NCBI GenBank assembly: GCA_007134665.1
Contig: SLKH01000273.1
Location: 1-6,952 of the forward strand
Reading direction: 5' to 3'
DNA length: 6,952 nt
DNA from: Balneolaceae bacterium
GTDB taxonomy: Bacteria > Bacteroidota > Rhodothermia > Balneolales > Balneolaceae
The notes beneath the pieces are model-generated. The model made no database searches, was not told where the DNA came from, and worked only from the letters and a program-made list of their open reading frames with translations. Shown piece by piece: positions 1 through 5,783 of the stretch (the first letter of the stretch is position 1; each line of letters starts with the position of its first letter). The position numbers and the translations under genes are program-made.

Positions 1-659
1 AAAACAAGATTTCGGCAGAAAACGAGATGAAATTTCCGTCCTGGAATTGACTTTTTGATATCCCGTATTTCAAATTCAATAGAATTGGCCAGTTTTTTAT
101 CTATCAGATAATCAGAACTCTTATTACTTCTACATTTAATGAAGTACGTTTCAAGCTCGGACTCAGTCACTTCTTTAAGAGCACCGGGCGGATATAATCC
201 TTTTATTGCCCGATCAAGTACTTCGGAATCCAGATCCGTTGCAATAATTCCGGCCTGAATGAACTGCTTTGTTTGTTTTGATAGCTGATCGAGTATGATG
301 GCAATTGAATAGGGCTCCTCACCATTACAGCAACCGGCCGACCATATATCCAGTTTTTTTATTTTTGGATTCTTTAAGAGATCTGAAATGATTTCATCAC
401 GCAAATAATCCCAAAGCTTTCTGTCTCTGAAAAACTTGCTAATTGTGACGAAGCAGATCCGCTCAAAATATTTCCATTCTTCAGGATGTATTTCAAGATA
501 TGATTTGTATTCAGAATATCCACCGCGGATATTCAATTCCTGTATCCTGTTTTTAATCCGTTTGATTACCTGGTTCCTTGGTTTTCGGAAACCGCTCCAT
601 TTATAACCCATTTTGGGCAGCGCCCACTGAAGAAACCGGATATCATCCTGATCAGACAT
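1..659 (-). CDS. CheR-type SAM-dependent methyltransferase (3' end beyond window)
   Basis: I translated this by hand: an open frame of 219 codons from the ATG at 659-657 runs to the left edge without a stop, so the C-terminus is missing. Residues 1-60 resemble the CheR all-alpha N-terminal domain (GYKWSGFRKP near 18-27). ISKFFRD (73-79) matches the CheR NxTxFFR region. IWSAGCCNGEEPYSIAI (105-121) is the SAM-binding motif, normally GCSTGEEPYS. ATDLDSEVLDRA (140-151) is the acidic SAM-ribose motif, and FCRNLV (214-219) is the start of the usual FCRNVxIYF. The family methylates glutamates of chemoreceptors in the cytoplasm, but no chemotaxis gene is visible, so the substrate is unknown and CheR-like is as far as I go. 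The start has no clear Shine-Dalgarno sequence. It lies 65 nt downstream of the exported-protein gene on the same strand and may be cotranscribed with it. Confidence 0.87.
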   Translation of the reverse strand, partial: MSDQDDIRFLQWALPKMGYKWSGFRKPRNQVIKRIKNRIQELNIRGGYSEYKSYLEIHPEEWKYFERICFVTISKFFRDRKLWDYLRDEIISDLLKNPKIKKLDIWSAGCCNGEEPYSIAIILDQLSKQTKQFIQAGIIATDLDSEVLDRAIKGLYPPGALKEVTESELETYFIKCRSNKSSDYLIDKKLANSIEFEIRDIKKSIPGRKFHLVFCRNLV

Positions 660-724
660 GAAAACTGATGTAAGTTTTTATAATCGAACTCAATATGGGA
701 AACAAGAAATCACTAAAAAACCAT

Positions 725-1837
725 TCACCAGTTATCAGGGCGGTATTCCCGGGGAGTTTTGTCTGCGAGGCGATGAAAAGAGAAATAGCCAAATCTTGTT
801 GCACCATACGTTTCAATGATTTCCCCGTCCGGATCAATTGTGATTGGCCGTTCATTGAGTTCAAGAAAGGAAGTTTGTGATCTTGCAGGCCCACGCCTGA
901 GGTCTCTTGCCCATTGTACATATCGGGGATCTTCTTCCTGCCGGGTATAAATGATTTCAAGCCGGCCTGAAAAGTTGAATCGATTTAGTGGTTCTTCATC
1001 TGCTTCTCTGAGCAGCCTGTCGGTATTGGTTCTGAAGCGGTTTTGCCTTGATATTCCCTGTATATCGCGGGGCAGGCGGTGAACGATAAATCCGTCATCC
1101 GGTATTCTTTTTTCCTGTATTGCAATTAAAAAATGTCGTAGTGAACCGTAAAAAGCCTCTTTCCGATTTTTGTTCCAGTAGGCAGCCTGAAGAGAATCCC
1201 TGGGAGTAAGTTCTGTAAACAGGGGATCACCATCCCATTTTGTAATAAATCCGGAATGATAAAAATCATCAAGGTAATAGGTGATCTGGTAACCGAGTGC
1301 ATTATTTTCAATGATAAGAGGTGCCATGGCTTCAGCGGTGAACCGCCCCCACCAGCGTGAGTCAAATCGCAGAACTTCCGGGTTAAGAATCCTCACTGAA
1401 TCAGCTCTCTGTGATTCACCGATGAAAAGACGATAAAAACGTTGCAAATACCTCTCCCAGCGATCATCCAGGTTGCCGACATAAATTTCATTCATCTCAT
1501 AAACCTTGGGTTCCGCTTCAACAAGGATTGATTTTGATTCACCGGCCTGAACGATGATGTCTTGTGAAATCCTCCCAAAACCGATAATGGAAATTGTTAA
1601 TTTATGTGAGCCCGGTGGTACATTTCGAAACCGAAACCAGCCTTGAGTATTGGATATCGTCCCTATTGTTGTACCCGAAAGAAATACGTGAGCATCAGCA
1701 AGAGGTGTACCTGTCTCTATATTTATTACCCGCCCCTCGATATCAGCTATATCAGGATTCTGAGCATACAACTCTGAAATGTACAACGTTAAAGTGCACA
1801 AACTGAGTACAAATATGGAAAAAGGCCTAATCCGCAT
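725..1837 (-). CDS. Exported carboxypeptidase-like regulatory-domain protein
   Basis: The 370-residue protein starts with a signal peptide: basic MRIR, a hydrophobic stretch at about 6-20, and a probable signal peptidase I site after LYAQ (residue 26). No lipobox cysteine is present. Residues 33-108 form a carboxypeptidase-D regulatory-like beta-sandwich (CarbopepD_reg_2 type): IEGRVINIETGTPLADAHVFL, then the NTQGWFRFRNVPPGSHKLTIS turn and strand, as in the N-terminal plug extension of SusC-like receptors. No TonB-dependent barrel follows. Residues 120-370 carry features I recall from stand-alone Bacteroidota proteins of this class: ALGYQITYYLDDF (180-192), EAFYGSLRHFL (227-237) and a C-terminal GYFSFHRLADKTPREYRPD (350-368). 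It probably acts in the periplasm or at the outer membrane, and its biochemical role is unknown. A strong Shine-Dalgarno sequence at 1842-1850 supports the start. Confidence 0.85.
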   Translation of the reverse strand: MRIRPFSIFVLSLCTLTLYISELYAQNPDIADIEGRVINIETGTPLADAHVFLSGTTIGTISNTQGWFRFRNVPPGSHKLTISIIGFGRISQDIIVQAGESKSILVEAEPKVYEMNEIYVGNLDDRWERYLQRFYRLFIGESQRADSVRILNPEVLRFDSRWWGRFTAEAMAPLIIENNALGYQITYYLDDFYHSGFITKWDGDPLFTELTPRDSLQAAYWNKNRKEAFYGSLRHFLIAIQEKRIPDDGFIVHRLPRDIQGISRQNRFRTNTDRLLREADEEPLNRFNFSGRLEIIYTRQEEDPRYVQWARDLRRGPARSQTSFLELNERPITIDPDGEIIETYGATRFGYFSFHRLADKTPREYRPDNW

Positions 1838-1841
1838 ACAA

Positions 1842-1850
1842 CTCCTCCCT
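1842..1850 (-). promoter_or_regulatory. Strong Shine-Dalgarno site of the exported-protein gene
   Basis: Read on the minus strand this is AGGGAGGAG, ending 4 nt before the ATG at 1837. It fixes the start and stands out because most minus-strand genes in the window have no such site. Confidence 0.75.
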
Positions 1851-1960
1851 GCAGAGTGTAGTACGATTTGTTGATAAAAACTTTATAATATTAATTTAAT
1901 TGTTGTATTGATTTAATCAAGCAGCAATTTGCCTATGGTGAAAATTTTTAATCAGATTGA

Positions 1961-1966
1961 AGGAAG
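1961..1966 (+). promoter_or_regulatory. Shine-Dalgarno site that decides the nucleotidase start
   Basis: AGGAAG lies 2 nt upstream of the ATG at 1969, within a run AAGGAAG from 1960. It would fall inside the coding sequence if the in-frame TTG at 1957 were used, so it favours the ATG, although the spacing is short. Confidence 0.5.
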
Positions 1967-1968
1967 TT

Positions 1969-2424
1969 ATGCCTGAATCGAAGAGAATTGTTTATATAGA
2001 TATGGATAATACGCTGGTTGACTTTGAATGGGGTATCAGCCGGCTTGATCATGAAACTTTCCGGAACTATGAATACAGGATTGATGAGATACCCGGCTAT
2101 TTTCGAAATCTGCCGCCACTTACTGGTGCAATCGATGCATTCCATAAAATTTCCAGCGAATATGAAACATTTATCTTATCGACAGCTCCCTGGCAAAACC
2201 CCAGTGCCTGGAAGGACAAACTTTTATGGGTTCAGGAACATCTGCCGAAAGCGGCTTATAAGAGATTAATTCTGAGTCACAATAAGCAACTGAACAGGGG
2301 AGACTACCTGATTGATGATCGCAAAAAAAACGGAGCAGAAGATTTTACAGGTGAATTAATATTATTCGGATCCGATCAATTTCCAAATTGGCCAAGTGTT
2401 ATTGAGTATCTTGGAATTGAATGA
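1969..2424 (+). CDS. Small HAD-superfamily 5'(3')-deoxyribonucleotidase-like protein (NT5C type)
   Basis: The 151-residue cytosolic protein has all four HAD motifs. Motif I is DMDNT, with nucleophile D11 and acid/base D13. Motif II is the threonine of LSTAP (T72). Motif III is a lysine in LSHNKQL (K106). Motif IV is LIDDR (D116, D117), the Mg2+ ligands. The phrases LSTAPWQNPSAWKDKLLWVQ (70-89) and the GDYLIDDRKKNGAEDF block (111-126) are typical of the NT5C family, which removes phosphate from (deoxy)nucleoside monophosphates. At 151 residues it is shorter than the roughly 190-200 of animal enzymes, mainly through a compact cap between residues 20 and 65. The ATG at 1969 is preferred over an in-frame TTG at 1957. 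It is transcribed alone, divergent from the exported-protein gene and convergent with the leu operon. Substrate is inferred only. Confidence 0.85.
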   Translation: MPESKRIVYIDMDNTLVDFEWGISRLDHETFRNYEYRIDEIPGYFRNLPPLTGAIDAFHKISSEYETFILSTAPWQNPSAWKDKLLWVQEHLPKAAYKRLILSHNKQLNRGDYLIDDRKKNGAEDFTGELILFGSDQFPNWPSVIEYLGIE

Positions 2425-2638
2425 AAAGTTTGTAACTGGTGCTGATTTAGATATGAACCTGATTTCGATTCTTAATTCATTTTAAAGTGCATAAGAAGCC
2501 CCGCCTTTTCAAGTGTTTTCTTGCAATGATTAATAATCGAATTCGGGTTATAAAAAACACCTCCTGTAGATTAAAAAGACAGGAGGTGTTCAAAAGAAAC
2601 AGGTTTAGGTTTGATTCCCCGGAAAATTCAGAGTTTAA
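2425..2638. other. Convergent intergenic spacer
   Basis: This 214-nt spacer between the nucleotidase stop and the leuB stop contains the leu operon terminator at 2552-2590. I see no convincing terminator of its own for the plus-strand nucleotidase gene in 2425-2550, because the hairpin at 2556-2590 is followed on the plus strand by CAAAAG and not by a T-run. No supported gene lies here. Confidence 0.6.
2552..2590 (-). terminator. Rho-independent terminator of the leu operon
   Basis: A perfect 12-bp inverted repeat, AACACCTCCTGT at 2556-2567 and ACAGGAGGTGTT at 2579-2590, encloses an 11-nt loop. Read on the minus strand the stem runs directly into six T residues (complement of 2552-2557). It starts 49 nt after the leuB stop, so it closes the leuA-C-D-B transcript. 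The reverse direction lacks a T-run and should terminate poorly. Confidence 0.88.
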
Positions 2639-3742
2639 TTACGCAGTCTCCGCTTTATTGAATTCACCAAGTGCTTTTAATACCTGATTACACATCTCCT
2701 CGGTTCCGGTCAGAGTTTCACTTTCAGAACCGGTGTAAATGTCGCCGGTTCGGTAACCGGCTGATAGTGTATCCTGAATTGCCTGTTCAATTTCAACAGC
2801 CACCTGCTCCAGGCCTAATGAATATCTGCAAAGCAATGCTGCTGATGCAATAGTTGCCAGTGGATTAGCCTTATTTTGGCCTGAAATATCCGGTGCGGAG
2901 CCATGGACGGGTTCGTAAAGCCCGGGGCCGTTACCGAGACTGGCCGACGGGAGCATCCCAATGGAGCCTGTCAGCATAGCTGCTTCGTCACTTAAAATAT
3001 CACCGAACAGGTTGGACGTCAAAACGACATCGAACTGTTTCGGATCGCGAATCAGCTGCATGGCACAGTTATCAACGAGCATGTGCTGCAGGGTGATTTC
3101 AGGGTATTTTTTGGAAAATTCAATGACTGTATCTCTCCAGAAACGTGAGCTTCCAAGCACGTTGGCTTTGTCAACAGAGCAGACAGTTTGATTGCGTGTA
3201 GATGCTGCCTCGAATGCTTTTTGGGCAACCCTTTCAACTTCCGACTGATGATATCTCATCGTATCAAATGAATACGGATCGTCTACAGAACGATTTGTTT
3301 CCCTGGGTTTCCCAAAATAAATACCTCCGGTTAGTTCTCTGACGATCAGTATATCAACTCCACTGATCACTTCTTCCTTTAATGTTGAGGCATGTGCCAG
3401 CTCGGGGTATACCTTGACCGGCCTGAAATTTGCGAATACTTCCAGCTCACTTCGTAATTTTAATAGTCCCGATTCGGGCCTGTCAGCTCCGGTTAGATGG
3501 TCCCATTTTTCACCACCAACCGCACCGAGCAAAACAGCATCAGATTCCTTGCAGGCTTCGATTGCCTCATCAGTTGCCGGTGTTCCATGCTTATCGAAAG
3601 AGATTCCACCAAATGGAAATTCCTGAATATTCAATTCAATATCGTGTTGCTTACAGGCTGTCCTCAAAACTTTCAGTGCACCTTCAACAACTTCACTGCC
3701 GATTCCGTCACCGGGCAGAGTAACAAGATTAAATTTTTTCAT
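2639..3742 (-). CDS. leuB: 3-isopropylmalate dehydrogenase
   Basis: LeuB oxidises (2R,3S)-3-isopropylmalate with NAD+ and decarboxylates it to 4-methyl-2-oxopentanoate, the direct precursor of leucine. The 367-residue length is normal for the family. Residues visible: LPGDGIG (9-15) of the nucleotide-binding start, GAVGG (73-77), the substrate arginines in LRSEL (R97), NFRPVK (R107) and VRELTGGIYFG (R135, with Y142), catalytic K192 in VDKANVL, the Mg2+ aspartates in LVDN (D224) and NLFGDILSD (D248, D252), and the NAD-binding loop HGSAPDISGQNKANP (280-294). The last differs from the usual GSAPDIAGKGxANP only in its middle. The enzyme acts as a cytosolic homodimer. The ATG lies only 2 nt after the leuD stop, so translation is probably coupled. 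It is the last gene before the terminator. Confidence 0.97.
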   Translation of the reverse strand: MKKFNLVTLPGDGIGSEVVEGALKVLRTACKQHDIELNIQEFPFGGISFDKHGTPATDEAIEACKESDAVLLGAVGGEKWDHLTGADRPESGLLKLRSELEVFANFRPVKVYPELAHASTLKEEVISGVDILIVRELTGGIYFGKPRETNRSVDDPYSFDTMRYHQSEVERVAQKAFEAASTRNQTVCSVDKANVLGSSRFWRDTVIEFSKKYPEITLQHMLVDNCAMQLIRDPKQFDVVLTSNLFGDILSDEAAMLTGSIGMLPSASLGNGPGLYEPVHGSAPDISGQNKANPLATIASAALLCRYSLGLEQVAVEIEQAIQDTLSAGYRTGDIYTGSESETLTGTEEMCNQVLKALGEFNKAETA

Positions 3743-3744
3743 GC

Positions 3745-4296
3745 TTACGCCACCATACCCTGTTGCCGTGCATATTCGAAGATGCCACCGGCATTGATGA
3801 TATCTGCAACACTGCCGAGATCCTTAATTTCGTAAGTTACATTTTGTGTCAGGTTACGCAATTCCAGTTTTTCCTGGTCAATTTCCAACTCGTCTCCGGT
3901 ATGGATTTGAGTACTAAGATCTTCGACACTTTCAAAAGGAATGACAAAGCCACCGTCAACAGAGTTGCGGTAGAATATTCTGGCATATCCGGGAGAAACG
4001 ATCGCTTTAATTCCGGCTATCTGAAGGGCAGCCGGTGCATGCTCTCGTGAGGAGCCGCAGCCGAAATTGGGTCCGCCAACAACAATGGTAAACTCACTTT
4101 CAAATTTATCCGGTTCAACGAGCGGGATCCCACCCTTTGGCAGGCCGGATTGTTTTTCAGGTACTCCCGAGAGTGCATACCGCCCATAAAATTTTCGTTC
4201 TTCGGGATCTTCGAGGCTGTATACAAGATGAGCAGCCGGTATAATTTGGTCGGTATCGATATTTTTGCCTAAGACAAATGCTTTTCCTTTAATCAT
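3745..4296 (-). CDS. leuD: 3-isopropylmalate dehydratase, small subunit
   Basis: LeuD is the swivelling small subunit that completes the active site of isopropylmalate isomerase with LeuC (2- to 3-isopropylmalate through dimethylcitraconate). At 183 residues it lies between the short archaeal form (about 160-170) and the E. coli form (about 200). Visible are NIDTDQIIPA (12-21), the diagnostic NFGCGSSREHAP (77-88), and ARIFYRNSVDGGFVIP (105-120), which holds the conserved N-S/C segment. The insertion with YSLEDPEERKFYGRYAL (26-42) looks like the plant plastid small subunit. The start has no recognisable Shine-Dalgarno sequence. It follows leuC after a 132-nt gap holding an inverted repeat and is 2 nt from leuB. 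Confidence 0.95.
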   Translation of the reverse strand: MIKGKAFVLGKNIDTDQIIPAAHLVYSLEDPEERKFYGRYALSGVPEKQSGLPKGGIPLVEPDKFESEFTIVVGGPNFGCGSSREHAPAALQIAGIKAIVSPGYARIFYRNSVDGGFVIPFESVEDLSTQIHTGDELEIDQEKLELRNLTQNVTYEIKDLGSVADIINAGGIFEYARQQGMVA

Positions 4297-4346
4297 GAAA
4301 ATTACTGAGTGAAATGTTTGCTATTATTTTCCTATAAAATTTTAAT

Positions 4347-4397
4347 CCCTGACCTGACTTAGGAGTGGCCTTATGTACCACCCGGGTCAGGTCAGGG
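4347..4397. repeat. 51-bp inverted repeat in the leuC-leuD gap
   Basis: Arms CCCTGACCTGAC (4347-4358) and GTCAGGTCAGGG (4386-4397) are perfect 12-bp reverse complements around a 27-nt spacer. Each arm contains a repeated CTGAC/GTCAG unit. Inside the spacer a small GTGG (4365-4368) / CCAC (4378-4381) pair can form a second, nested hairpin. In the leu mRNA it lies 31 nt after the leuC stop and 50 nt before the leuD ATG. It is followed by ATTAAAATTTT and not by a clean T-run, so it is not a classic terminator. It may be an mRNA-stabilising or partial-termination element, or a palindromic intergenic repeat copy. Confidence 0.8.
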
Positions 4398-4428
4398 TTG
4401 AGGTCACCATCAGAATAGACTGATGTAG

Positions 4429-5742
4429 TTATATAATCGTTTCCTGGATAAACACCCGCGGATCGGTAATTTTGCCGGTAACCGCAGAGGCAGCTACGGT
4501 ATAAGGTGATGCCAGGTACACCTGAGCCTGTTTGGAACCCATACGTCCGGGATAATTTCTATTGGTGGATGAAATACATATTTCATCACTGTTCAGCCGT
4601 CCGAATGTATCTTCAGGGCCGCCAAGACATGCAGCACAGGATGCGCGGCCGATTTTACAACCTGCTTCCTCAAACACTTCAAGGAGTGTTTTTCCGTTTA
4701 CTTTTTCTGTTTCCAGGCCGCGGGCAATTTCAGTTGTAGCCGGCACGATATAGGTGTCGATTTTCAATGAGTTGCCTTTGATTATTTCAGCAGCTGCAAT
4801 AAAATCGGTCAATTTACCCCCTGTACATGACCCGATATATGCACGGGTCAATTCAGTACCTTCGAGTTCTTCCGCAGTCGCTTTGTTATCAGGGCTGTGA
4901 GGTTTTGCAACCATCGGCACCATCTCTTCAAGGTTGTACCTTCTCACACTGTGATACTTAGCATCCGGATCGCTGTAGAGAGAAGTAAATGGTTTATCAG
5001 TTCGCTTTCTGACATACTCCTCAGTGATTTCATCAGGTTCGACGATTCCATTTTTGCCACCGGCTTCTATTACCATATTGGTCAGGGTCATCCGGTCTTC
5101 TATATTCATTGCCTTGATGCCCGGCCCTGCGAATTCCATCGTCCGGTACGTTGCACCGTCAACCCCGATATCCCCGATTATCTGGAGTATGATGTCCTTG
5201 GCCATCAGGTAGGGTGGGAGGTGGTCTCCATCAAAAATAAAACGCATAGTCTCGGGCACTTTTACCCATAACTTGCCGGTTCCCATGATAAATGCGGCAT
5301 CGGTGTTTCCTATACCAGTTGCAAATTGTCCGAAGGCACCGGCAGTACAGGTATGAGAATCTGTGCCAAAGAGAACTTCACCCGGACGGGTAAACCCTTC
5401 CTCCGGAAGCGCAATATGGCATACACCTTTGTAGCGGTCTGTACCTACGTCAAAATAGTATGGCAGGTCCTGGTCTGCTGCAAAACCCCGCAGGATATCA
5501 ACATTACGGTTGGCGTATTTGTCTTTGGTAAAAATGTAGTGATCCGGAATGATGACCATTTTCTCGGGATCCCAAACTCTCGCATTTTCTCCAAACTGTT
5601 TTTGAAAAATGCCGATGGCAGGAGGCCCGCATACATCATGAGTCATCAGAACATCCACATCAACCCAGACATTGTCTCCGGGTTTTACGGATGTATTGCC
5701 ACTATGATTGGCGAGGATTTTTTCGGTTAATGTCATTCCCAT
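4429..5742 (-). CDS. leuC: 3-isopropylmalate dehydratase, large subunit
   Basis: LeuC carries the 4Fe-4S cluster and most of the active site of isopropylmalate isomerase, an aconitase-family enzyme. The cluster ligands are visible as C306 in YIGSCTGGK and C369/C372 in RASCAACLGGP. Also clear are VLMTHDVCGPPAIGIF (31-46), IIPDHYIF (64-71), LFGTDSHTCTAGAFGQFATG (124-143), VDGATYRTMEF (194-204) and TNRNYPGRMG (393-402). The 437 residues are shorter than the E. coli form (about 466) and closer to the archaeal/plant class. The ATG at 5742 and a second in-frame ATG two codons on (5736) are both possible, and neither has a clear Shine-Dalgarno site. It is 41 nt downstream of leuA and separated from leuD by a spacer with an inverted repeat. 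Confidence 0.96.
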   Translation of the reverse strand: MGMTLTEKILANHSGNTSVKPGDNVWVDVDVLMTHDVCGPPAIGIFQKQFGENARVWDPEKMVIIPDHYIFTKDKYANRNVDILRGFAADQDLPYYFDVGTDRYKGVCHIALPEEGFTRPGEVLFGTDSHTCTAGAFGQFATGIGNTDAAFIMGTGKLWVKVPETMRFIFDGDHLPPYLMAKDIILQIIGDIGVDGATYRTMEFAGPGIKAMNIEDRMTLTNMVIEAGGKNGIVEPDEITEEYVRKRTDKPFTSLYSDPDAKYHSVRRYNLEEMVPMVAKPHSPDNKATAEELEGTELTRAYIGSCTGGKLTDFIAAAEIIKGNSLKIDTYIVPATTEIARGLETEKVNGKTLLEVFEEAGCKIGRASCAACLGGPEDTFGRLNSDEICISSTNRNYPGRMGSKQAQVYLASPYTVAASAVTGKITDPRVFIQETII

Positions 5743-5783
5743 AGGATCGTTATCTGATTTTTGTATTAATTAAATTGTTTGAT

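Larger units (their letters stand above)
1838..1968. promoter_or_regulatory. Divergent promoter region between the exported-protein and nucleotidase genes
   Basis: This 131-nt spacer separates two divergently oriented genes, so both promoters should lie here. It is strongly AT-rich between 1865 and 1950. TATAAT occurs at 1884-1889 (plus) and TTGATA at 1871-1876, but their spacing (7 nt) is not that of a single sigma70 promoter. I see no clear Bacteroidota-type TTTG/TAnnTTTG pair either. An odd-centred perfect palindrome, TTGATTTAATCAA, lies at 1908-1920 and could be an operator. The region is inferred from gene layout, and no exact promoter is assigned. Confidence 0.5.

Noticed and set aside
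695..880. 61-codon plus-strand frame over the CheR/exported-protein junction
   Set aside because: It overlaps the 3' end of the well-supported minus-strand gene and shows no recognisable protein features.
1957..1968. TTG start four codons upstream of the nucleotidase ATG
   Set aside because: The AGGAAG ribosome binding site at 1961-1966 would be inside the gene; the ATG at 1969 fits better.
2466..2520. Possible hairpin (AAGAA/TTCTT with TGC/GCA) after the nucleotidase gene
   Set aside because: The pairing is short and bulged with no T-run placed as in a terminator.
4373..4423. 16-codon plus-strand reading frame (MYHPGQV...) in the leuC-leuD gap
   Set aside because: It overlaps the inverted repeat, has no clear ribosome binding site or homology, and lies antisense within the operon; most likely chance.
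4897..5271. 124-codon plus-strand frame inside leuC
   Set aside because: It is antisense to a fully conserved leuC and its translation shows no recognisable domain.
5326..5730. 134-codon plus-strand frame inside leuC
   Set aside because: Shadow of leuC; the opposite strand carries well-conserved motifs throughout.
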